Source: Vibrio sp. CAU 1672 (GTDB lineage: Bacteria > Pseudomonadota > Gammaproteobacteria > Enterobacterales > Vibrionaceae). From it: a DNA stretch of 64,000 bases. Below the pieces are notes generated by a model, which was not told the DNA's origin, searched no databases, and saw only the letters and a program-made list of their open reading frames with translations. The stretch lies in contig NZ_JARHUF010000002.1 in the NCBI RefSeq assembly GCF_029223195.1, forward strand, positions 124,001-188,000. Reading direction: 5' to 3'. The position numbers and the translations under genes are program-made. Each line of letters starts with the position of its first letter. Within the stretch, counting starts at the first letter, position 1. This document shows, piece after piece, positions 57,043 to 64,000 of the stretch.

Positions 57043-57465
57043 ATGAGTTTGGTTCCTCGTGATAGTTGGGCAGATTTTGCCCGATTTTTTGATCATTCAT
57101 TTCCAACATTGCGTCCACGGTTTGACACGGATACTTTCTCTCCACGCGTGGATATTGTGGAAAAAGAGCAAAATTTTGAGATCACAGCTGAGTTACCTGG
57201 AGTGAAAAAAGAAGATATTCGACTCAGTTGCCAACAAGGTGTGCTTTCAATCGAAGCCAGTGTTGAAACAAAAAAAGAGACTGAAAAAGAGGGCAAGGTG
57301 GTTCACAGTGAGCGCTACAGTGGCAAGATGTCTCGTAGTTTCACGCTTGGCAGCAATATTAAAGTCGATGAAATCAATGCTGAGTTCACCGATGGTGTAT
57401 TAACGGTAGTGGTACCTAAGCTTGATGGCCATACTGAAACAGAACACAGTATTCCGATTCGGTAA
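57043..57465 (+). CDS. Small heat shock protein, Hsp20 family
   Basis: 140 residues from ATG 57043, six bases after a strong AGGGAGG site; the longer in-frame ORF upstream is not supported. The alpha-crystallin domain runs from about 33 to 130 (PRVDIVEKEQNFEITAELPG, VLSIEASVETKKETEKEGKV, FTDGVLTVVVPKL), with the short IPI motif in the C-terminal tail (SIPIR), as in oligomeric sHSPs. It holds unfolding proteins in the cytoplasm. A terminator follows. Confidence 0.95.
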   Translation: MSLVPRDSWADFARFFDHSFPTLRPRFDTDTFSPRVDIVEKEQNFEITAELPGVKKEDIRLSCQQGVLSIEASVETKKETEKEGKVVHSERYSGKMSRSFTLGSNIKVDEINAEFTDGVLTVVVPKLDGHTETEHSIPIR

Positions 57466-57482
57466 TTAGTGTTTAACTGATA

Positions 57483-57510
57483 AGCCCTCCAGTTTGTGGA
57501 GGGCTTTTTT
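57483..57510 (+). terminator. Intrinsic terminator after hsp20
   Basis: AGCCCTCC pairs with GGAGGGCT around a seven-base loop, then a run of T residues. Confidence 0.9.
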
Positions 57511-57872
57511 TAAATGCAGGCAGAGAGTAGTGATACAACAAAAATTGGGGGTGATATATCAGGAGCTAAGCTCTGCCGTCAACTGGCGCGGAAAATGGCG
57601 GTGATGAAACCAAAGCGTTGGCGTTGTGGACATTAACACTTCATCTGCCCTTTCTGGCTCGCTGACCATTTAGATTATGAGAAAAAACACGGAAGCAAAA
57701 AAGAGAGTGTTTTTTTGTATGTGGTTCCCGGTAAACCTGAATTAGGCGAATATAATCGCTTGTTGCCCGCTCTTTTGGCCAAAAGAGGAACAAACTCCCC
57801 ACAACTTTTCTTATTTTCTGTGCCTTAACTTGGGTAAAATTGGCTTCGGCCTGTCAGATAGAGGAGTACAGG
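57511..57872. other. Gene-free region before the SgrR-like gene
   Basis: 362 bp, no credible gene. In E. coli the SgrS small RNA is divergent from sgrR; I see no SgrS-like sequence or sgrT ORF here. The stretch TTGGCCAAAAGAGG near 57776 has no known role. Confidence 0.45.
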
Positions 57873-59630
57873 GTGTCGGATCTTAACTTATTTCGTTACT
57901 ACACACGGTTGCAAGCCTATGGGATAGGGAATGAACAAAAGACGACGCTGCAGGCGGTCGCGGAGAGGTTGTTCACTTCCCCTCGTCATGCACGCAGCCT
58001 TTTGTCACAAATGCAGGAACTGGGGTGGTTAAGCTGGCATCCTAAAGCCGGACGAAATCAGCGCTCTGCTTTGCTGCTCAATGTTGAGTTGCCGGCCTTA
58101 AGAGAGGCTTTGGCGTTTGAGCGGGTGAAACAAGGTAAGTACGAGAAGGCATTATCCCTCTTGGAGTATGATCAGGCGGCGTTCGGTCGTCTGTTGAAAA
58201 ACACCTCAGGTGCGTCAGTACAAGAGGGCCGGTTGAATATTCAATTAACCTATAAACGAGAGTTTGAGCGCCTGGTACCGCATCAGTTGCAGCGCAGTAG
58301 TGAGCGCTTTTTACTCCGGCAAGTCTACAGTTGTCTGGTCGCATCTGATCGCGATGGCAACATCAAGCCAGAACTGGCTCATCACTGGCGCTATGATCCG
58401 CAGCTCTGCCAGTGGACATTTTATTTGCGTCCCGGCCTGACTTTCCACAATGGCCAGCCGATCGATGCCCATACGATAGTCAGTTTGTTCGTTAAGTTAA
58501 GTGCTTTGGAATACTACCGCAAAGAACTCGCGCACGTTACCGACGTGTCTGCGCCTAATCCGGTTAAACTGGTGTTTACGCTGAGTAAGCCCGATCTGGG
58601 TTTTGCCGGGTTGATTTCGGGAGTGAAATACGGAATTCAGCCAGCCAGTCAGGTTAACAATGCCAATAATAACCTGGTCGTCGGCTGCGGTCCGTTTTCG
58701 GTGATGGAACACAATTCACACCGACTGAAGCTGGGTGCATTTGATGGTTACTACGGTTGTCGGGTACTGACCGATAGCGTTACTATCTGGATCGTCGAAG
58801 ACGAGAAAATGGAGAGTCCGTCCTTAGCGGCAACCACACTGAAAGCGGAAGCAAGCGGTGAGGGCGATATGTGCCATCATGCGCTGTCGTTACCCTCGGC
58901 TGATACAGTCCTGGCCAGCCAGCAAAGCCGGGTAGAAGATGGCTGTTTGTTTGCGCTATTTAACCATAATGCCAAACACGCACTTTCTCCGATGCAGCGC
59001 CGATATGTCAGTCAGCTGATCCAGCCGGAGTATTTGGCCGCTGTACTACATGGTGCGAACACTTCTTTTGCCAGTATTCCTGCCAGTAACTTACTTTCGA
59101 GCTGGCAACCGGTGCTGCGTCCTGGTGCTGATGTTGATAAACTGCCCAAATCGATACGCATTGCAGGTTATAACTATACTGCCTTAAAGCGCTGTGCCCG
59201 GGCAATACAGATTATTTTGGCTGAGGTGGGCTGCCGGGTGGAGATCGTGCTGTACTCGTACCGAGAGCTGAATGAGCGGGCCAGGAATGGCACTTTGGAT
59301 GAAACGCTGGTGGTGACCAACATCAACCTTGATGATAACCGGCATGCCTCTCTGTTTCAAAACTTGTACAGCAATGCGCTACTTGATCATGCGTTGGGTG
59401 AAGCGCATGCAACCTGGCTTGATCACCATCTGGAATTTATCCGGGCAAAGACACCACTGAATGAGTATCTGCATGCGATTGAACCGATTGTCTCTACGCT
59501 GGTAAGTGAGTACTGGATGGTACCGATGTTCCATCATACCCAAACTTTGCGCTTTCAGGGCGTGCTGGAAGACGTTGCGTTGACCAACTGGGGTTGGCCG
59601 GATATCCGCTCGGTGTGGGTGGCTGATTAA
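57873..59630 (+). CDS. SgrR-like transcriptional regulator with solute-binding domain
   Basis: 585 residues from GTG 57873, seven bases after GAGGAG; TTG 57840 opens the frame earlier but has no site. N-terminal SgrR-type DNA-binding domain (LQAVAERLFTSPRHARSLLS, LGWLSWHPKAGRNQRSALLL), then a family 5 extracellular-type binding fold (about 165-560), with SSERFLLRQVYSCLVASDRDGN and FYLRPGLTFHNGQPIDAHTI. SgrR of E. coli senses sugar-phosphate stress in the cytoplasm by this domain. Here no SgrS partner or sugar transporter is close, so its signal is open. Confidence 0.88.
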   Translation: MSDLNLFRYYTRLQAYGIGNEQKTTLQAVAERLFTSPRHARSLLSQMQELGWLSWHPKAGRNQRSALLLNVELPALREALAFERVKQGKYEKALSLLEYDQAAFGRLLKNTSGASVQEGRLNIQLTYKREFERLVPHQLQRSSERFLLRQVYSCLVASDRDGNIKPELAHHWRYDPQLCQWTFYLRPGLTFHNGQPIDAHTIVSLFVKLSALEYYRKELAHVTDVSAPNPVKLVFTLSKPDLGFAGLISGVKYGIQPASQVNNANNNLVVGCGPFSVMEHNSHRLKLGAFDGYYGCRVLTDSVTIWIVEDEKMESPSLAATTLKAEASGEGDMCHHALSLPSADTVLASQQSRVEDGCLFALFNHNAKHALSPMQRRYVSQLIQPEYLAAVLHGANTSFASIPASNLLSSWQPVLRPGADVDKLPKSIRIAGYNYTALKRCARAIQIILAEVGCRVEIVLYSYRELNERARNGTLDETLVVTNINLDDNRHASLFQNLYSNALLDHALGEAHATWLDHHLEFIRAKTPLNEYLHAIEPIVSTLVSEYWMVPMFHHTQTLRFQGVLEDVALTNWGWPDIRSVWVAD

Positions 59631-59762
59631 GCCTTCACCAGGATAGTGGTTGTAGGGCAATGACTCGCAGCAAAGCGTATAAAGTCAGCTAAATTAGTTC
59701 GTTTCACCAATATTGCTGATGGCTTTCACCAGATTTAAGTGATGTAGCAGAGGAGTAATACC

Positions 59763-59966
59763 ATGGCGTTATCAAAACTTGTGCTCTTATCAGTGCTGAT
59801 TGGGGTGTCTTTCTTTTCACTGGCAAAGAGCGGACCGGAGATCAAGTTTGGTCAGGCCTACACGTGGGAGCATAAAATTGCATTGCAAAAAGGTGGGTTT
59901 CGGGATACGGCGAAAGCGATACCCTGTCCGTGTATCTGGAATAATCCGCGAAAGCGTGGTTCTTAA
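59763..59966 (+). CDS. Small exported protein, unknown
   Basis: 67 residues. Strong AGAGGAG site seven bases before ATG. N-terminal signal peptide (LVLLSVLIGVSFFSLAKS) and a short mature part, KSGPEIKFGQAYTWEHKIAL then a Cys-Pro-Cys motif and basic end. I recognise no family. It could be a short periplasmic peptide or a lipoprotein-free exported factor. Confidence 0.6.
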   Translation: MALSKLVLLSVLIGVSFFSLAKSGPEIKFGQAYTWEHKIALQKGGFRDTAKAIPCPCIWNNPRKRGS

Positions 59967-60109
59967 GAATATGAGGGGAGAACGTGGGTATGTGTACTGA
60001 GAGACTCAGAAAACCAATGCCACGCTGTGGCCCTCAAAGGCTCAGAGTTTGCTTTGCCTGAACATTAGGCACAACCTGCCTGCACATCACGACGCGCAGA
60101 CACCGATAT

Positions 60110-60802
60110 TCACCATAAATGGAAGGTACGCAGGTGGCCAAAACGCCGCGCTGGCGTTAAGGGTATCTGGGCCAGCGCTTTGCCTAGCCTTATTAGCCTT
60201 TCTGTTAAGTGCTTGTTATCGGTGTCGGGCATAACAAGTAATGCCGAGTGCAGATCCGGCAAGTAGCTGGACAAGGCGTGTAATTGTTCGTTTTGGCTGG
60301 CTGTTTTAGGGTCAAACTGGTGGATAGTGAGTAACGTTTTGACTAAATCTGTTCTCTGTTGTTCACAGAGGTACTCTTTGAGTGCCAGTAGATAGATACT
60401 CTCGGGCATCAGCACCTCGGAAAAGCCACCTACCCAATAACTTATCAGGACATTCGTCATTTCATCCGGGTTGGTGCCGGTTGAGGGTGTCGCCTGGGTT
60501 GGATATCTGACACCGGTGCCTTCTTCGCTGAAGCCACATCTTTCTGTGGCATATTGCAGCAGCTTTTCATCCGGGATATAGGTCGAGCGCAGAACAGACT
60601 GGGCGACTTCCAACAGGTTGAGGCCGTCTTTGGTCGGTGCAAAACGTGGCTCTGGTATGCCGGTTTTCATCCACATAACCAGATCGTGCAGGTAATTGTA
60701 ATCACCACACCGTAACGGATCAAACTGCAGCATATGTTCCATATCGGAGAGCAGCTCAATGGCTTGGTCAATAAACGGTTGAGCATCATTTTTATCAGGC
60801 AT
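60110..60802 (-). CDS. Hypothetical protein, unrecognised
   Basis: 230 residues, mainly helical, no signal peptide or membrane helix. Acidic N-terminal part (DAQPFIDQAIELLSDMEHML), a middle section with GGFSEVLMPESIYLLALKEYL, and a final basic tail. No known motif. The start is ATG at 60802 without a clear ribosome site. Open reading frame and codon use are normal for the window, so a real gene is likely. The neighbours do not suggest a role. Confidence 0.72.
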   Translation of the reverse strand: MPDKNDAQPFIDQAIELLSDMEHMLQFDPLRCGDYNYLHDLVMWMKTGIPEPRFAPTKDGLNLLEVAQSVLRSTYIPDEKLLQYATERCGFSEEGTGVRYPTQATPSTGTNPDEMTNVLISYWVGGFSEVLMPESIYLLALKEYLCEQQRTDLVKTLLTIHQFDPKTASQNEQLHALSSYLPDLHSALLVMPDTDNKHLTERLIRLGKALAQIPLTPARRFGHLRTFHLW

Positions 60803-60949
60803 CGTTTTTGTCCTAATCTGGCAGGAAACGGCTAAGCGTAGGGAGTAATAGTAAACGAATCAGGGGCAGATTGGTGTGAACGAAGATCAATACAACCTCA
60901 GTGTTGTACTGTGATCGGTTGATTGCTGGTAAAGGCTATGCTCAACAAG

Positions 60950-60980
60950 CAAAAATAAGGCACCTTTCGGTGCCTTATTA
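60950..60980 (-). terminator. Terminator of the CpdB-like gene
   Basis: AATAAGGCACC pairs with GGTGCCTTATT around TTTC, with a T-rich run on the minus strand. Confidence 0.88.
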
Positions 60981-61018
60981 TGTGGAACGATTGGTGACGC
61001 GATGACTCGCATTCAGAT

Positions 61019-63163
61019 CTATTTGAATGAGTACTCGAACACTCGGTAGCCGCTGTTGTCCCCGACGTTACCAAACTCTGCAGTTGGGGTTACGTTGTTG
61101 AGGTACTGGTTAGCGAAGTCCACCGCTGAGTCACTATGAGAGGACAAAAACTTCACCGTCAGGCCTGGTGTCGCAGCCAGACTGAAGTTGTGTGCATTAG
61201 TAAACTCCAGAATCACTTCCTCATCACCTGCGGTATTTTGCTCGTCAACTAACTTATTCAGGTAGTCGTTGACCAGTTCACGGTTTGTGTATGCTTCATC
61301 GGTATGAACCGTGACGGACTCAGAAACCCCGGGCATGTCTTTTTGCGAAGCGCGGTAGTTGTTGGTGACGACATAGAAGCGCTCTTCCGAATCGAGGCTG
61401 TACACCTGACCATTAAAAGTAAAGTTTCTGATGCGCTGGTTAGCGGGATTGATCACCAGTTCACCATTGTCGTAAATTAGTTCGCCGAGGTCGTTAACCG
61501 CGTAGCGAGGACCAACGGAAACGTCAATTTCATAGTTGAGTAAGCTGTTGCCTTGTGCATCAAAGCCACCGAAGAACACATCATAGTTGTAACTGCGGAA
61601 CTGCTGGTGAAGCAGGTAGTCACCTTCTGCTGCGACCGTCTTGTACTGCTGGGAGGCGACTACTTCAAGCCATTCAATAATCGCACCGGCAGACAGTTCA
61701 AGTACGGCCGGCGTGTTGTTGTCGAATACATACAGATCGGCAACACTGGCACGGGTTAATGCGTCTGAGTCAATGTTGGTGTAGTCACCTGAACCGCCGC
61801 GTCCGCCTTTAAATGGCGCCGACACAGACAGCACCGGATAGTCATTCTCCAGAATGCCTTGGTCTTTCCAGGCCTGGCCTTTATCTTGTTGAGCCTCATT
61901 AACGATTTGTACCGAGGTATCCGGTTCAACTGCGGAGAAGAAACTGTTGATAGGTTCGACAATCCTGGCGATTTCTTCACCCATAAAAGCAACTGTGCCG
62001 TCATGATCGTTTTGAACCAGCGAGTTGATCACATAGTCCTGTTCATTAGGATCTGATTTTAGCTCACGCAGCTCAGCGGTGCTGGATGCTACCGACCATG
62101 TCTGGCCTTTATCTGAACTGCTTAGCTGCAAATCAATCACGCCTAAGTGATTACCCCAGAAACCGGGCATGACCGCTGGTTTACCGAAGATTTTGCCGTT
62201 GGCCGCGTCAACGCCAGGCATACCATCATACACATTGCTCTCGGTTGGGAAGTTGTTGTGGTCATGGCCGAACATTAATGCATCAATGCCCGCTACCTGC
62301 GCCAGTTGCCATGTAGCATTTTCCATAAAGTCTGAGGTCAGATCGCCACCGGTTAATCCGGAGTGCGGGATCGCAACGATGACGTCGGCACCGGCTTCTT
62401 TCATCTTAGGTACGTAATATTCTGCCGTCATTTTGATATCTGCCAGCAGAACTTTACATTCTAAGTGGCGTTTATCCCAATCAAGAATTTGGGGTGGGGT
62501 AAAGCCAATGACACCCACGTTGACGGTGTAGGTATTGCCATCTTCGGCGGTAAAATCACGCGCTAAGATTTCGAAAGGGGTAAAAAAGGGTTCGGCTTTA
62601 TCGAAAAATGCTTCATAGTTGCCGGCAAAGTGATCTTCAATATCAATTTGACAGTTTTCCTGATCATAACTGGCACTGGTAAATTTACTGAACTCATACA
62701 CATTTGAGTTGATGTATGGGAAGTTAGCACCAGCTGTTGCCGCCGCGAGGTAGTCAAGGCCGTAATTGAACTCGTGGTTACCGATGTTACCAGCATCATA
62801 GCCCAGGTAATTCATCGCTTTATACACAGGGTGTAGTTGCTTTTTCAGGTGTTCAACACCAAGGTTTGCCAAGTAGTCACCCATAGGGCTGCCCTGGATA
62901 AGATCTCCGTTATCAAACAGCATGCTGTTCTCAACTTCGCTTCTTGCTTCGTGAATGAGCACTGCGGTTCTCGATAAGCCATATGGTTGCGGGTTAACGG
63001 CATTTTCTGGCTCAGAGACAAAGTAGTTGTAGGGCTTCATATTGGAGTGCAAGTCTGTGGTCTCCATCAGACGAACATTCATCAATACTTCAGAATCTGA
63101 GCTGCTACCACAACCCGTCAGAATAGTTCCGACGGCTAGTGCTATTAGAGTTTTATTTTTCAT
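61019..63163 (-). CDS. CpdB-like 2',3'-cyclic nucleotidase/5'-nucleotidase, lipoprotein
   Basis: 714 residues. Lipobox LTGC, followed by GSSSDSEVL, so it is attached by a lipid (no Asp at +2, so outer membrane likely), unlike soluble E. coli CpdB. The metallophosphatase domain has the family metal ligands: ETTDLHSN (D and H), LFDNGDLIQG, GNIGNHEFNYG, and IPHSGLTGG and FGHDHNN later. The C-terminal domain is the substrate-binding nucleotidase domain (about 400-700), ending in a Tyr-rich part. It should hydrolyse 2',3'-cyclic nucleotides and 3'-nucleotides outside the inner membrane, giving nucleosides and phosphate. Confidence 0.9.
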   Translation of the reverse strand: MKNKTLIALAVGTILTGCGSSSDSEVLMNVRLMETTDLHSNMKPYNYFVSEPENAVNPQPYGLSRTAVLIHEARSEVENSMLFDNGDLIQGSPMGDYLANLGVEHLKKQLHPVYKAMNYLGYDAGNIGNHEFNYGLDYLAAATAGANFPYINSNVYEFSKFTSASYDQENCQIDIEDHFAGNYEAFFDKAEPFFTPFEILARDFTAEDGNTYTVNVGVIGFTPPQILDWDKRHLECKVLLADIKMTAEYYVPKMKEAGADVIVAIPHSGLTGGDLTSDFMENATWQLAQVAGIDALMFGHDHNNFPTESNVYDGMPGVDAANGKIFGKPAVMPGFWGNHLGVIDLQLSSSDKGQTWSVASSTAELRELKSDPNEQDYVINSLVQNDHDGTVAFMGEEIARIVEPINSFFSAVEPDTSVQIVNEAQQDKGQAWKDQGILENDYPVLSVSAPFKGGRGGSGDYTNIDSDALTRASVADLYVFDNNTPAVLELSAGAIIEWLEVVASQQYKTVAAEGDYLLHQQFRSYNYDVFFGGFDAQGNSLLNYEIDVSVGPRYAVNDLGELIYDNGELVINPANQRIRNFTFNGQVYSLDSEERFYVVTNNYRASQKDMPGVSESVTVHTDEAYTNRELVNDYLNKLVDEQNTAGDEEVILEFTNAHNFSLAATPGLTVKFLSSHSDSAVDFANQYLNNVTPTAEFGNVGDNSGYRVFEYSFK

Positions 63164-63987
63164 AGAATAATTCCAGCAGTAAATTAACTAGAGCTTTGGC
63201 TCTGTTTTTTCGGCAGGATAATAATTGCTAAAATAATAAAATTCGAGTATTAATTAATTAAAATTTGAACGTAATATATTGTAATTTTTCCGGTATTATA
63301 AATAAGCTTGGTAAATGTAAGTTTTAAGTATCTGATATAAAATAAGTTAAGTTTCAAGTAATCGATTGCAATGAATGTGACTAATTACTATAAGGTTTGA
63401 TTTGTCTCTCAGGATTAAAAGAATAAATAATTAAAGCTTGACGTGTTTGTATATGTTTGCGTTGATCTTGGCATTGATTTTTTATTTGTGAGTTTACTCT
63501 TCTATTGACTGTTTTTATGTTAATTTCATCGGCTTTATTATTTGCTCTGTTTATATTTGATGTAAATTAAATATAAATGGAGTGCGCTAAGTTAAAATGA
63601 GAAGCAAAAAGAGAGAAGTAACAGGCCAGGGACGAGTCAATCTTGTTGCAAGGTATGCCTCGGAGTGCGCTTTACACATTAATTGTGCCGGGATGATTTA
63701 CTGAACAGCGCTGAATTTGGAGTCGCGCAATCCAGACGCCGACATGGGAAAATTCCAGTTAGCTTGTTATGCGTTTTTATGAATAAAAATGCAATTTTAG
63801 CGGTTGGCTAACAGCTTCATATGATGTTGCATAATCCTTTGGATGGCTTTGTCCATGGGGCTTGAGTGTAAAAAAACGGTGCGGTTTTATCCTAGATCAA
63901 TCTTCATGTTTATTTCGCGCTGTGTTCAAATTCTGTCGTCTAAACTCATAGTATGAGATAGCAGTTGGCATACCTAAGGAGGCAGCC
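63164..63987. other. Gene-free AT-rich 824-bp region
   Basis: Very AT-rich in the first 450 bp. No gene with a ribosome site. A small hairpin AGAGC/GCTCT at 63191-63204 with GTTTTTT after it reads as a plus-strand terminator although no plus gene precedes it. A weak FNR-like half site, ATCAA, is at 63896-63900. The promoters of the CpdB-like gene and of the gene at 63988 must lie here. Confidence 0.5.
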
Positions 63988-64000
63988 ATGATTGCAGTTC
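63988..64000 (+). CDS. Start of a gene that continues outside the window
   Basis: ATG 63988 follows a strong TAAGGAGG site seven bases upstream; only M-I-A-V can be read. The product is unknown. Confidence 0.55.

Noticed and set aside
57511-57872. SgrS small RNA gene next to the SgrR-like gene
   Set aside because: No SgrS-like seed, terminator or sgrT ORF could be found by eye.
63887-63900. FNR-like site before the last gene
   Set aside because: Only the right half (ATCAA) fits; the left half has three mismatches.

Overview
The window looks like a piece of a Vibrio genome. Evidence: a YiaV/YiaW pair, several Vibrio-type methyl-accepting chemotaxis proteins (MCPs), GGDEF proteins, a GlyGly-CTERM secreted protease, and Fur boxes that fit the Vibrio consensus. 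From memory, the order deoD, ybgA/merR/photolyase, L,D-transpeptidase, lpp, DEAD-box helicase, prolyl oligopeptidase, TonB receptor, MCP, pstSCAB, GGDEF matches the VCA0053-VCA0074 part of V. cholerae chromosome II, so chromosome II is likely. I could not check this by search. No rRNA, tRNA, CRISPR, prophage or insertion sequence was seen.

Layout. 1-9066: the 3' part of a lactate permease gene divergent from a LysR gene, a cytoplasmic prolyl oligopeptidase behind a Fur-like box, a LonB-type protease, and an MCP gene broken by two in-frame stops. 9081-15852: PilZ protein, a GNAT/phosphotransferase pair, a Kef-like antiporter, and a yiaW-yiaV-ECF S-component cluster. 16087-21558: two overlapping TPR-GGDEF genes (one catalytic, one degenerate), a protein with transposase-like zinc ribbons, and deoD. 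21873-28179: a DNA-repair operon (DUF523/DUF1722, MerR, photolyase), an L,D-transpeptidase facing its likely substrate Lpp, and a DEAD-box helicase with a hairpin-rich leader.

28309-36908 is the most interesting part: a tight five-gene unit behind a Fur-like box, coding for an exported prolyl oligopeptidase, a TonB-dependent receptor with a heme-receptor-like motif layout, a secreted zinc protease with a P domain and GlyGly-CTERM tail, and two DUF1566 proteins. Together they suggest iron-repressed surface proteolysis linked to uptake of a heme, hemoprotein or peptide ligand. An intact MCP gene (the paralogue of the broken one) lies convergent to it.

38840-44879: Pho-box-controlled pstSCAB without phoU, followed by a GAF-GGDEF gene. 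45013-51862: a complete Bat (aerotolerance-type) operon moxR-DUF58-DUF4381-batA-batB/C-batD, with a 41-glutamine tract and an intergenic pentanucleotide repeat. 52323-64000: a Cache MCP, a small acidic protein, Maa-type acetyltransferase, MscS channel, ArsR regulator, Hsp20, SgrR-like regulator, two unrecognised proteins, a CpdB-like lipoprotein, and the first codons of one more gene.
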